From a virus: a DNA stretch of 22,159 bases. Below are positions 7,694-15,322 of the stretch, piece by piece. The stretch lies in IMG/VR virus record IMGVR_UViG_3300021492_000071, positions 1-22,159 of that record. The stretch is one strand, 5' to 3'. The stretch's first letter is position 1. Each line of letters begins with the position of its first letter. The notes under the pieces were generated by a model. It worked only from the letters and a program-made list of their open reading frames with translations. It ran no database searches and had not been told where the DNA came from. The translations under genes and the position numbers were made by a program.

Positions 7694-8785
7694 ATGGATG
7701 AACAAACCTTGAGATTGGTTCAGTCTTCTTTTACAAAGAAGACACTAAGCGACTTCTTTTTGAAAAGAAGTCAGGTGGACGCGGAAGGAAATGTACAGAG
7801 GAAAATATACAGATTAGCAGACACAACTACTTCTACATCAGGAATGGCTACAAGCACGCCTGCTACCACAGGTATTCAGGGAATAATGTGGTTCAAAGAG
7901 ATAATCAAATACGCAGAAGACTTGAGAAGATTTGACCAAGCAGTTATGCACAACGAATACATGGTCAATACAGGTGCTCACGAAGTGATGGTGCCAAGAG
8001 CTACAAGTCATTTGTCTTTGAACTATTCAACCAGCGAAGGTTCTGACAGAACACTTACAGCATTGGACAATCTCAGCACGACAGCCGTAACATTGTCGGC
8101 TTCTGACTTCAAAAAGGGCGGAATAGGCATCTCAAAGGAACTTGCCATGACATCTATGGTTGACATGTTGGCACACGCTCGACATGTAATAACCCAAGAT
8201 TTGGCAAGGGATTTAGATGTAGCAATCGCCACAGAACTCCAAGATACTTCTGTAACTAACAGAGTGTTTGGAGGTTCTGGAGTTTCCGACCCTAGCGGTT
8301 TGTCTGCTGGAGACGTGCTGACAACTGACTTAATAGCAGATGCTATGGAAAAGTTGGAATCTAACAACTATGTTCCAAAACTGCTGTTTGTCTCACCAGC
8401 ACAGATCAAAGCATTTAGAAAAGACAGTCAATTTGTGAATGCCAGCGAATATGGAAGCAACGAAGTGGTTTTAAAAGGTGAAATAGGACAATACTTGGGC
8501 ATCAGGATAATAAAAACCACCAATACACCGGCATACAGTTCAGGAGCAACAGACACAAACCAGAACACAAAAACATGGGGTGCAGCTGGACATTGTTGTA
8601 TAATGGTAGGAACGAACAATTGGGACCAGTTGGTTTCAGGAGTTGTCGCATGGAAAGAGAAGCCTAACGTGGACTATGAATTCAACAAACTCAAAAGCAA
8701 GCACATATTCTACGCAAATCAGGCTTACAAAGTGAAGCTATTAGAACCAAAAGCAGTCTGTTTAATTAAAGTAACAGACGCTTAA
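7694..8785 (+). CDS. Major capsid protein (HK97 fold)
   Basis: Builds the icosahedral shell. The 363-residue product has a charged N-terminal helix region (about 1-65), then the HK97-fold pattern: an E-loop-like segment, the spine helix DLARDLDVAIATEL, and the P/A-domain signature DAMEKLESNNYVPKLLFVSP followed by FRKDSQF-ASEYG and GEIGQYLGIRIIKT. The end, HIFYANQAYKVKLLEPKAVCLIK, is the usual A-domain strand series. The gene follows the protease/scaffold, and a strong T-tract terminator comes right after it, as expected for the most abundant product. The N-terminal part may be a cleaved delta-like region, but I see no clear cleavage site. Confidence 0.88.
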   Translation: MDEQTLRLVQSSFTKKTLSDFFLKRSQVDAEGNVQRKIYRLADTTTSTSGMATSTPATTGIQGIMWFKEIIKYAEDLRRFDQAVMHNEYMVNTGAHEVMVPRATSHLSLNYSTSEGSDRTLTALDNLSTTAVTLSASDFKKGGIGISKELAMTSMVDMLAHARHVITQDLARDLDVAIATELQDTSVTNRVFGGSGVSDPSGLSAGDVLTTDLIADAMEKLESNNYVPKLLFVSPAQIKAFRKDSQFVNASEYGSNEVVLKGEIGQYLGIRIIKTTNTPAYSSGATDTNQNTKTWGAAGHCCIMVGTNNWDQLVSGVVAWKEKPNVDYEFNKLKSKHIFYANQAYKVKLLEPKAVCLIKVTDA

Positions 8786-8833
8786 TCTTTTTGTTTTTTT
8801 GTATTTTTTTTAGTTTTTTTTACAGAATTTTTT
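8786..8833 (+). terminator. T-tract terminator after the capsid gene
   Basis: Four or more runs of 6-8 T in under 50 bp, without an inverted repeat, directly after the capsid stop codon. This is the normal form of archaeal intrinsic termination. Confidence 0.7.
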
Positions 8834-8849
8834 AGTGAAAACTATAGTT

Positions 8850-8859
8850 GATATAAATA
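8850..8859 (+). promoter_or_regulatory. TATA promoter of the fibre/decoration gene
   Basis: GATATAAATA is centred 26 nt before the ATG at 8881. It lies in a 17-nt stretch (8847-8863) repeated exactly at 17823-17839 before the putative tail-tube gene. Confidence 0.75.
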
Positions 8860-8880
8860 CTTCTCTAAATATGTTATAGT

Positions 8881-9327
8881 ATGACGGAAGCATACAAATG
8901 GGGGTTTCACTCAGGCAAGCTTACGGCAAAAGATGTTTTAGTAAAGGATACTTTAGAGATTAGAGGCAATATGACTTTTGGTGATGCTTCTGCTGATACT
9001 TTTACTGTTACTGGAAGATTAACTGTCAATGGAGGCATGGTGCTGAAGCGTGTGAGTAAATCTTCTAATTACACAGCTGCTGTTACAGATTCAATAATTG
9101 GTGTAGATACAAGCAGCTCGGCAGTTACAATCACTTTGCCAAGTGCAGGGGCTATTGCAGGGAAAGTATTTATCATTGCTGATGAAGGCGGAAACGCAGG
9201 CAGCAATAACATTACTGTAGCTACAGAGGGTTCAGAAACAATTGATGGTTCTGCTACGGCAACCATTAGCAGCAATTATGGTGCTTTAAGAATCTACTCT
9301 GACGGAACGAATTTCTTTACTTTTTAG
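8881..9327 (+). CDS. Fibre or capsid-decoration-like protein
   Basis: 148 residues, beta-rich and low in charge. The pattern TDSIIGVDTSSSAVTITLPS, then VFIIADEGGNAGSNNITV, ETIDG and a final LRIYSDGTNFFTF is the repeating module seen at the ends of many phage tail-fibre, whisker and head-fibre proteins. The N-terminal part (LEIRGNMTFGDASADTFTVTGRLTVNGG) looks like a short triple-beta-helix or trimer stalk. It is transcribed alone from a strong promoter just after the capsid gene, which suggests high copy number. A head fibre or decoration protein is the best guess; a baseplate or tail fibre cannot be excluded. Confidence 0.65.
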   Translation: MTEAYKWGFHSGKLTAKDVLVKDTLEIRGNMTFGDASADTFTVTGRLTVNGGMVLKRVSKSSNYTAAVTDSIIGVDTSSSAVTITLPSAGAIAGKVFIIADEGGNAGSNNITVATEGSETIDGSATATISSNYGALRIYSDGTNFFTF

Positions 9328-9343
9328 AATTTTAAATAGTATT

Positions 9344-9514
9344 ATGGAAAACAAATCTGCCAATAAAGTGGAGACTCGACAGAAACTACTCAGACAAATA
9401 ATTATAGAAACAGATGGCGATTCAATACATGTTGCTAAATTTGAAACAACACCGTTAGAAGCAGCAGAGATATTCAGAAGACTGCTCAAAAGAATGGCAC
9501 AAGATTGGTTGTAG
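9344..9514 (+). CDS. 56-residue conserved-looking small protein
   Basis: A short open frame starting with the ATG in a TATTATG context, as at several other genes here, 16 nt after the previous stop. The product begins MENKSANKVETRQKLL, continues with a strand-like IIIETDGDSIHVAKFET and ends in a helix TPLEAAEIFRRLLKRMAQDWL. This compact beta-then-helix pattern with hydrophobic spacing looks like a folded protein rather than noise, and the frame fills the gap between neighbours. Family and function not recognised. Context suggests a minor structural or regulatory protein. Confidence 0.6.
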   Translation: MENKSANKVETRQKLLRQIIIETDGDSIHVAKFETTPLEAAEIFRRLLKRMAQDWL

Positions 9515-9518
9515 TTAG

Positions 9519-9526
9519 TATTTATA
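9519..9526 (+). promoter_or_regulatory. TATA promoter of the HeH-protein gene
   Basis: TATTTATA is centred about 25 nt before the ATG at 9547, in a 32-bp gap. Confidence 0.55.
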
Positions 9527-9546
9527 GTTCATAATTATTTAAAATT

Positions 9547-9828
9547 ATGGTAACAATTAAAGGTCCTTTGAAAATCAAAAGCGGAGAAAAATTGCCCGAT
9601 AAATTAGCAGATGTAATCAAAAAACAATTTGGGATTGTAGAAAACAAGCCAGAAAAAACAAGGTCAGAAGCTAAAAAAGTAGTATATACTAGAAAGGCCT
9701 TAGAAAAAATGGATTACAATAAGCTAAAAGAAATAGGATACAAGTTAAGAGTACGAGGCAGGAGCAAAAAAGGCTTAATAGAGGATATATTGGCTGTTCA
9801 AGCTGGCAGGAAAAAGCCTGAGTTTTAA
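9547..9828 (+). CDS. Small protein with a HeH/SAP-like motif
   Basis: 93 residues. The N-terminal part (MVTIKGPLKIKSGEKLP, then a short helix) looks like a small strand-helix unit. A basic linker follows, and residues about 47-85 (YTRKALEKMDYNKLKEIGYKL, R-RGRSKKGLIEDIL) have the helix-extended-helix pattern of the SAP/HeH/Rho-N group, a nucleic-acid or protein contact motif often found in phage head-tail joining proteins. The next gene starts 2 nt after its stop, so the two are probably co-translated. Role inferred: head completion or DNA-contacting neck component. Confidence 0.6.
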   Translation: MVTIKGPLKIKSGEKLPDKLADVIKKQFGIVENKPEKTRSEAKKVVYTRKALEKMDYNKLKEIGYKLRVRGRSKKGLIEDILAVQAGRKKPEF

Positions 9829-9830
9829 TC

Positions 9831-10217
9831 ATGCATCTAATAGCTTTAATAGAACATTCTTCTGGAGATTGGGAGAAATTACAGGAGTGGATTCATTCTA
9901 TTCCTGTTAAGAATTTGAAAGGCGAAACCACATATCCTTGTTGCCGAGAATTGAAATTATTAGACATCACTTTAGACGAATCTTGCGTTGACCAGTTATT
10001 GGAAAGACTGCCTAAAGGAACCGGGCACGTAAATCCTGAAGACGTTAACAATATGAGAGAAATGATACAGGCAGTAACGCCTTTGCAATCCGTTGATTTG
10101 AGCAAAATGGGAACTAAAACATTGAATAATCAAAAACCGCCTCAAACATTCTGTTATTTTATAATATTGGGAGCGATTCCCGACAGAAAAAACAAAGAAG
10201 GCTTGGACTTGCTATAA
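9831..10217 (+). CDS. Uncharacterised protein, paralogue of the minus-strand gene at 15926-16342
   Basis: 128 residues, family not recognised. It shares with the product of 15926-16342 the N-terminus MHLI-L-E, a W-I-S pair around residue 20, a strand ELKLLDITL (against EVKIYDIRI), a long helical middle, and the C-terminus ILGAIPDRKNKEGLDLL (against PLGMIEDPVNKEGEEWL). Similar length and matching order of the blocks argue for common ancestry. The mixed strand/helix pattern suggests a small alpha/beta fold. It starts 2 nt after the stop of the HeH-protein gene, so it is expressed with structural genes. Function unknown. Confidence 0.65.
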   Translation: MHLIALIEHSSGDWEKLQEWIHSIPVKNLKGETTYPCCRELKLLDITLDESCVDQLLERLPKGTGHVNPEDVNNMREMIQAVTPLQSVDLSKMGTKTLNNQKPPQTFCYFIILGAIPDRKNKEGLDLL

Positions 10218-10220
10218 ATA
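10211..10220 (+). promoter_or_regulatory. TATA promoter overlapping the preceding stop codon
   Basis: GCTATAAATA is centred about 25 nt before the ATG at 10242 and contains the TAA stop of the upstream gene. A GAGAGGA run at 10229-10235 could also serve as a ribosome binding site. Confidence 0.6.
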
Positions 10221-10241
10221 ATAATTTGAGAGAGGATTATT

Positions 10242-10676
10242 ATGGCACGACAGGTTGTTAGATTTGATGGAGTTACTGTAGACAGGGAAATCTCAGATGC
10301 TGAAGAAAGAATCCCTGACGGTTGGAAGGAAGTTACTATTAAATTCAAACAATCCAGCCTTTCTTCCGGAAAGCAAACCTTTACTGTCAGCCTTGGAAGC
10401 GGCTCAAAACAGATGGTAAAGCAGGTGATTATTTCTGTTGGAGACACGGGAGACGAATGGGGCACGGATGGATATTTTCAAGTTCACAGAACGGATGGAA
10501 CTCCTGACGAATCAGATCCTTCGGATACTTTGCTTGGCGAACACTATTTCAACGAATCCAACATGCTGATTATCGACAAACCAGAAGCTTCTTCGGAAGC
10601 GTTGAAAATAGTGCTGGACCACAATGCCGGATCGGCAAAAGACATTAGAGGGTCTGTAAAATATTATTATAAATAG
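10242..10676 (+). CDS. Beta-rich putative virion protein
   Basis: 144 residues, not recognised. No membrane segment. The sequence alternates strand-like stretches (VTIKFKQSSL, KQTFTVSLGSGSKQMVKQVIISVG, LKIVLD, VKYYYK) with acidic loops rich in D, G and S (DTGDEWGTDGYFQ, TDGTPDESDPSD), as in capsid-decoration or tail beta-sandwich proteins; the acidic loops could bind metal. It has its own TATA element and lies between head genes and the large LamG protein, so a virion role is likely, but which one cannot be said. Confidence 0.55.
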   Translation: MARQVVRFDGVTVDREISDAEERIPDGWKEVTIKFKQSSLSSGKQTFTVSLGSGSKQMVKQVIISVGDTGDEWGTDGYFQVHRTDGTPDESDPSDTLLGEHYFNESNMLIIDKPEASSEALKIVLDHNAGSAKDIRGSVKYYYK

Positions 10677-10685
10677 TAAAGTATT

Positions 10686-13571
10686 ATGAAGGTGGATACA
10701 AAAACATACCGGACAGCATTAAAAGTAGCATTTATAGCAGTTTTAACTCTTTGTATGCTGCATGCCGTATTTACGAACAGCGTAAAAGATTTATGTTCTT
10801 CTGGAACGTGGCAGCACATATTGGGGTATTACTATTTCTGCCCTGCTGAAAATTCGTATAGGTACTGCGAAAAGCTCAGCTCTACGAATAGAACGTGCTA
10901 TCTGATGGACGAATCAGACTTGCCCAAAGCTGTGCTTTCCGACAGGAAAATATTGAAGCTTGTTAAATCAGACGGAGTGTCCAGTCTGCTGAATTTTAAT
11001 ATTACTTATATTGGCCCGCACACCGCCAAAATACACTGGAAATGGAAGAATCAGACCATACGAAAAAAAGTCTTTTCCAGCGGTTTTTCGCTGGAGCAGG
11101 CAAAGTCTTTTGCTGTAAAAACAATTGCCACGTGCAAACAGTATAAAAATGTTTCTTTATGCAAAGGCGGAAAGTGGAAAGCTTATAATTCTACGCATTA
11201 TATATGTACCTCCAACGGAGAATTGGAAAAGTGTATCAACATCTCTCAGGACAATATCTGTTATCATCCAAAGATTATACAATATTGTACAAACATTTCA
11301 AACACAACTAAATATGTGTTGAAAATATCTCCAAAAATTGCGTATACAAACCTGCTGAAAGTCAAGTCTAAAGGTCTGCCTGTAAAATACTTTGTAACCA
11401 AGAAAGCGGAATTTGTCAATCAGTCGAGTACTACATCTCCAGAATTCACCAAATTTTTGAAGTCGATTCCAGCAAAACAGGCAAAGCTTTCTTCCGGAAA
11501 AAATCTCACAAAAAGCCTAAATTTGGATGTCAGCAAATCAGAAGGCTACTTTATATTGAACTTGCGAAAAGCAGCTCCTGGACAGAGAGTTATTATTGGT
11601 TTCAATTCCACTGTGTTTACAGTCGAAGAGCCTGACAACTGCGAATATATAAACGATATAACTCCATCATTCAATGTTTCTCCTTCCGGGGATTATGATT
11701 ACTACAACCTGACATTGTACATCAACGGAACAGAAAAGGGAAGTGCGATGAATGTTCCAAACAACACATATGCTGTTATTACCAGCTCCGTGCTTACAAC
11801 TGAAGGCCTGTATGAATGGTATGTTGAAGCAAAAGTCGGAGGCACATCGGTTTCTAATACATCTACAATGTATTTCACTCTGGATACAACTCCGCCTGTA
11901 GTGACTATAAATTATCCTAGAAACAATGGAAGAGTAAGAGTTTACAATCCTTGTCTCAATTTTACATACATCGAAGACCATCCCAACAATGTTTATTTCC
12001 AGATAGACGGTTTGCCTACAAATTACACTACACATCCTTATTTGACTGATGATCACATGGTGCTGTACTTGAAAATGGATGAAGGTGCGAGCAACATGGC
12101 TTATGACAGTTCTAAATACGGAAACAACGGAACAATTCATGGAGCAACTTGGACAACTGGGAAATTCGGCTCTGCTCTGGAGTTTGACGGAGTGGATGAT
12201 TATGTAGAAGTGCCTGATAGCGATAGTTTAAATATTACTGATGCGATTACGATTGAGGCGTGGGTGAAAATACTTAATTTGGACACTGCTAATAGGATAG
12301 TAGCAAAAAGAATAGGAGTGAAGAGTGCTTATGATTTTGTGTTTAGAGGGGATAGTTTAAAACGATTAAACATTCTTTTCCGTGATGGTGATAACATGGA
12401 TAATCTTTTTTCAGCCCCTAATGTTATAATTGATACTTTATGGCATCATGTAGTAGTAGTCAGAAATGACTACAACGTTGAGTTTTTTGTGGATGGCGAA
12501 CCGGTTGGTACAGCTATAGCTCGATATGATATGATTACCTTAGAATATCCAGTTCTAATAGGATGTTTGGAAAAAGCAGCTTCTTGGTTTTATGGCACAA
12601 TAGACGAAGTCCGCATCTACAACCGAGCCTTGTCGGCAGAGGAAATCAAAGAGCATTATTACAAAGGCCTGAAAACGCATTATGTTAGGTTAAATGACCG
12701 AGGATACCCAGATATAAACAACACAACAAAACTTCTTCTTACATTTGACCAAAGCAATAAGACATCTGGGAGTGCGGATGGCGAGACTGTATATGACATT
12801 TCGGGCAACGGAAATGACGGAACAATTCACGGAGCAAATTGGACAACTGGGAAATTCGGCTCTGCTCTGGAGTTTGACGGAGTTGATGATTATGTATATT
12901 GCGGGAATGATGAAAGTCTACGCCCATCAGATGCAATTACACTCGAAGCCTGGATTAAACCTTTGTCTTCAGGTTATGAAATCATAAATTATCGTATTAA
13001 TGGAGCTGGTCCTTACTATGTCTACCATATTCGTAAAAGTGGTGCTGCAATCACTTTATATGATGGAAGTGATGATGGTTTAGGATATACAATTCCTTAT
13101 ACTTTATCAAAAAATTCGTATCATCATTCGGTTCTTGTTTTTTCAAGAGCAGAGCGTAAATTTAAATATTATGTAGATGGGATTTTGAGAGGTTCAAAAA
13201 CAACAGGGGATTATCCTTTATATACTCATTGCACACCAAATCATCCTGATTGTAATATACACGGGTTCTTTATAGGTTGTGCACGTAATGGTATTCGACA
13301 TTTTCCTGGCACAATAGACGAAGTCCGCATCTACAACCGAGCCTTGTCGGCAGAGGAAATTAAAGAGCATTACAGACTGGGAAACGGAGTTCACAATGTA
13401 ACTGCTTATGTAGTGGATTTAGCAGGAAACAAAGGTACAGCAACCAGCAAGTTTTCCATAAGATACATCTCAACTTCATTGGATTATGTGTTTTATTCAG
13501 TAATCGGCTCTTTTGGTGCGGCATACCTTGTTTACAGGCTAAGGAGAAGGAGAAGAAGACGCAGACATTAG
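10686..13571 (+). CDS. Large membrane-anchored surface protein with two LamG domains
   Basis: 961 residues. Seen in order: N-terminal signal/anchor helix (about 11-29, KVAFIAVLTLCMLHAVF); a Cys-rich region to about 205 with many NxS/T sites; an Ig-like stretch with the TTPPVVTINYP signature (about 405); LamG/concanavalin-like domain 1 (about 457-658) and domain 2 (about 683-896), each opening with the D-S-NG-NDGTIHGA-W pattern and closing with GTIDEVRIYNRALSAEEIKEHY; another short Ig-like strand set; a C-terminal membrane helix (about 934-951) and a tail of about ten arginines. LamG domains bind glycans or surface proteins. With anchors at both ends it is expected at the host surface or as an extended receptor-binding spike. 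Its place in the head-neck cluster is unusual. Receptor binding or superinfection control is inference. Confidence 0.75.
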   Translation: MKVDTKTYRTALKVAFIAVLTLCMLHAVFTNSVKDLCSSGTWQHILGYYYFCPAENSYRYCEKLSSTNRTCYLMDESDLPKAVLSDRKILKLVKSDGVSSLLNFNITYIGPHTAKIHWKWKNQTIRKKVFSSGFSLEQAKSFAVKTIATCKQYKNVSLCKGGKWKAYNSTHYICTSNGELEKCINISQDNICYHPKIIQYCTNISNTTKYVLKISPKIAYTNLLKVKSKGLPVKYFVTKKAEFVNQSSTTSPEFTKFLKSIPAKQAKLSSGKNLTKSLNLDVSKSEGYFILNLRKAAPGQRVIIGFNSTVFTVEEPDNCEYINDITPSFNVSPSGDYDYYNLTLYINGTEKGSAMNVPNNTYAVITSSVLTTEGLYEWYVEAKVGGTSVSNTSTMYFTLDTTPPVVTINYPRNNGRVRVYNPCLNFTYIEDHPNNVYFQIDGLPTNYTTHPYLTDDHMVLYLKMDEGASNMAYDSSKYGNNGTIHGATWTTGKFGSALEFDGVDDYVEVPDSDSLNITDAITIEAWVKILNLDTANRIVAKRIGVKSAYDFVFRGDSLKRLNILFRDGDNMDNLFSAPNVIIDTLWHHVVVVRNDYNVEFFVDGEPVGTAIARYDMITLEYPVLIGCLEKAASWFYGTIDEVRIYNRALSAEEIKEHYYKGLKTHYVRLNDRGYPDINNTTKLLLTFDQSNKTSGSADGETVYDISGNGNDGTIHGANWTTGKFGSALEFDGVDDYVYCGNDESLRPSDAITLEAWIKPLSSGYEIINYRINGAGPYYVYHIRKSGAAITLYDGSDDGLGYTIPYTLSKNSYHHSVLVFSRAERKFKYYVDGILRGSKTTGDYPLYTHCTPNHPDCNIHGFFIGCARNGIRHFPGTIDEVRIYNRALSAEEIKEHYRLGNGVHNVTAYVVDLAGNKGTATSKFSIRYISTSLDYVFYSVIGSFGAAYLVYRLRRRRRRRRH
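12121..12206 (+). repeat. LamG border repeat A, copy 1
   Basis: 86 bp that match 12811-12896 at 81 positions, including about 45 identical bases from 12149. It encodes the opening of LamG domain 1 (NGTIHGATWTTGKFGSALEF). The following 386 bp have no comparable DNA match to the second domain. Confidence 0.85.
12593..12658 (+). repeat. LamG border repeat B, copy 1
   Basis: 66 bp matching 13307-13372 with one mismatch (a synonymous Ile codon). It encodes the closing strand and helix of LamG domain 1 (GTIDEVRIYNRALSAEEIKE). Confidence 0.88.
12811..12896 (+). repeat. LamG border repeat A, copy 2
   Basis: Second copy of the 12121-12206 sequence (81 of 86 identical), opening LamG domain 2. Followed by a 410-bp core unlike that of domain 1. 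Confidence 0.85.
13307..13372 (+). repeat. LamG border repeat B, copy 2
   Basis: Second copy of 12593-12658 (65 of 66 identical), closing LamG domain 2. Confidence 0.88.
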
Positions 13572-13572
13572 A

Positions 13573-13580
13573 TTTATATA
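13573..13580 (+). promoter_or_regulatory. TATA promoter of the connector gene
   Basis: TTTATATA is centred about 23 nt before the ATG at 13600. This spacing excludes the in-frame TTG at 13588, which would be only about 11 nt from the TATA element. Confidence 0.7.
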
Positions 13581-13599
13581 CTTGTAGTTGATAAATATT

Positions 13600-14265
13600 A
13601 TGTGTGCTTTTTGTACAGTTTTAGATGTGAGAAGTATAATCAGTCTCACAGAAGATGATATATCTGACGAGCAAATAGCTTCCTTAATTTCCTATGCTCA
13701 ATTGCAGTTGGCTCAAGAAGTGTATGTTTATCACGAAGATGAAGAAGTGTCATATATTGATGAAGAAAAGGACAATGATATAGATGGTTCTAACAAGGTA
13801 TATTACACTCGTTTCTGGCCTATTGCCGACAGAAATCAGGACGGCGTTGTAGATTCGAACGATGTCAAGGTTTACAAGTTCGATTCTGAAGGAAACAGGA
13901 CTGAAGCGACTATAAGCTCCATAGACGCTGCAAGAGGAAAAATAACTTTGTCAGAAGCACCCACGTCAGACTATACACTTAAGATTACGTATTCTTCTTA
14001 TCCGCCAAATATTACGAGCAGTGATTTGAAAATGGCGTGCATATACCTGACAGCTGCTCTCTGCTACGCGAAATGCGACCCGACAATCTTGAAACATTTA
14101 GACACTTTAGACGTTTTGAGAATGCCGGACCCGTACAACAGGTTTATGAAGATGTACAAAGATACATTAACTAGGATAAAATCGGGAATGGCTATGAAAG
14201 GAGAAGACTCCGAAACTGTTGCCTTTGAGGATATTCGAAGCGAACTTCCTCGCAGAAGCATTTGA
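13600..14265 (+). CDS. Head-tail connector (adaptor) protein with an EF-hand-like loop
   Basis: 221 residues. The N-terminus (LDVRSIISLTEDDISDEQIASLISYAQLQL) and the C-terminal helices (SSDLKMACIYLTAALCYAK, MKMYKDTLTRIKSG) form the pattern of gp6/gp15-like adaptor proteins that sit under the portal. Between them is a beta-rich insertion (about 50-125) holding D77-R-N-Q-D-G-V-V-D-S-N-D88, a textbook EF-hand/dockerin calcium loop with Asp or Asn at positions 1, 3, 5, 9 and 12. Inference: the loop binds calcium and stabilises the neck. Start is the ATG 23 nt from the TATA box. The next gene starts 2 nt after the stop, so they are coupled. Confidence 0.72.
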   Translation: MCAFCTVLDVRSIISLTEDDISDEQIASLISYAQLQLAQEVYVYHEDEEVSYIDEEKDNDIDGSNKVYYTRFWPIADRNQDGVVDSNDVKVYKFDSEGNRTEATISSIDAARGKITLSEAPTSDYTLKITYSSYPPNITSSDLKMACIYLTAALCYAKCDPTILKHLDTLDVLRMPDPYNRFMKMYKDTLTRIKSGMAMKGEDSETVAFEDIRSELPRRSI

Positions 14266-14267
14266 AT

Positions 14268-14741
14268 ATGAGCGTAGATATAACTAAGAACACGATTGCC
14301 CAGACAGTGCCTGAATACGTAGCCGATGTGCTGAGAAACAACCTAACAGACAAGCAGTCGCCGGCAAGGAGCAATTCTGAATGGATATTGGTGAATCACG
14401 AAGACGAAGTCCATATAAAAGGCAATCTGCCGAGAGTATACATAGATTATGCCGGGGGCTCGAGAGCAGCCAAAGCTCCAGAAGTAATAGGTCCTGTGAC
14501 AGTTCTAATAGATATAGAGATATGGTGCAGCGGTTCCAACGCTAAAACGCATAGAAACCAGCTTGCCGATGAAATTACTCAATACCTTACAGATCAAGAT
14601 TCTTCTGACGGAAACAAAACTTTCAGAGAGCAGAGCCTGATGTTCGAAAATTGCAGCGGTTCTAATGAAGACGACATTATAGACGATGTTCTGGTTAGAA
14701 TTCACAAAATTACTTTCCAATTTAGGTATTACGGCCACTAA
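14268..14741 (+). CDS. Tail-terminator or neck-completion-like protein
   Basis: 157 residues. The order is an N-terminal helix (IAQTVPEYVADVLRNNLTD), a strand PRVYIDYAGG, a strand VTVLIDIEIWCSG, a helix THRNQLADEITQYLTD and a final strand DVLVRIHKITFQFRYYG. This alpha-beta arrangement, and the place between the adaptor and the gp10-like gene, fit the tail terminator/head-tail joining family (gpU/gp17-like). The ATG at 14268 is preferred over an upstream TTG at 14262 that would overlap the previous stop. Family level similarity only; specific role inferred from synteny. Confidence 0.6.
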   Translation: MSVDITKNTIAQTVPEYVADVLRNNLTDKQSPARSNSEWILVNHEDEVHIKGNLPRVYIDYAGGSRAAKAPEVIGPVTVLIDIEIWCSGSNAKTHRNQLADEITQYLTDQDSSDGNKTFREQSLMFENCSGSNEDDIIDDVLVRIHKITFQFRYYGH

Positions 14742-14746
14742 ATATT

Positions 14747-15322
14747 ATGTTGAGCTTGGAATTGAAAGTCAAGGGACTGGAAAAGTTTAGAACTCTGACG
14801 AGAAACTTTCCAAAAGCCATGATTAAATTGAGCAAAGACACGAGAAATAAAATAGCAGATACTCTCATAGACGAGCTGAAGGTTCAAACCAGAGCTCACA
14901 ACAAAGTGGTAACGGGGCATTTGATTCAGGATATATACAAAAAAAATTACAAAGATAAGACAATAGTGTACTTTGGCAAGCCGAGAAGTGCATACGCCGT
15001 ATATGTTGATTTGGGAAGCAAGAACAAAAGACCGCCTAACCCGATGAAAAAGAGAATAGGCTATTCCATATACCAATGGGTTCTGCTGAGAAATTTGGTG
15101 GCTAAACAAAGGAGAAGAAAATATCCGGGCACAAACAAGGAGTATGGAAAACCTTATCAGCCTTCTCAACAGCAGCTCGCTTATATGATAGCGTGGCACG
15201 TAGCTAGAGAAAAGACTAAAGCGACGCACATCACCAGAAAAGCATTCAGAAAAACGCGGAGAAAAATAGATAGGATGATAGACGAAGAAGTAGAAGAAGT
15301 AATGAGATTATATGGATTCTAA
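14747..15322 (+). CDS. HK97 gp10-like neck/tail-joining protein
   Basis: 191 residues. Begins LELKVKGLEKFRTLTRNFPKAM, a strand followed by a long amphipathic helix, then VVTGHLIQDI and FGKPRSAYAVYVDLGSKNKRPPN, the signature of the HK97 gp10-like family that completes the head-tail interface. A very basic C-terminal half (RRRKYPG, KAFRKTRRKIDRM) could contact DNA or the acidic neck. The ATG sits in the ATATTATG context and is 5 nt after the previous stop. The stop codon overlaps the stop of the convergent minus-strand gene (15319-15322), so there is no space for a terminator between them. Confidence 0.78.
   Translation: MLSLELKVKGLEKFRTLTRNFPKAMIKLSKDTRNKIADTLIDELKVQTRAHNKVVTGHLIQDIYKKNYKDKTIVYFGKPRSAYAVYVDLGSKNKRPPNPMKKRIGYSIYQWVLLRNLVAKQRRRKYPGTNKEYGKPYQPSQQQLAYMIAWHVAREKTKATHITRKAFRKTRRKIDRMIDEEVEEVMRLYGF

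Noticed and set aside
13588-13599. TTG start at 13588 for the connector gene
   Set aside because: It is only about 11 nt from the TATA element; the ATG at 13600 has the standard leaderless distance.
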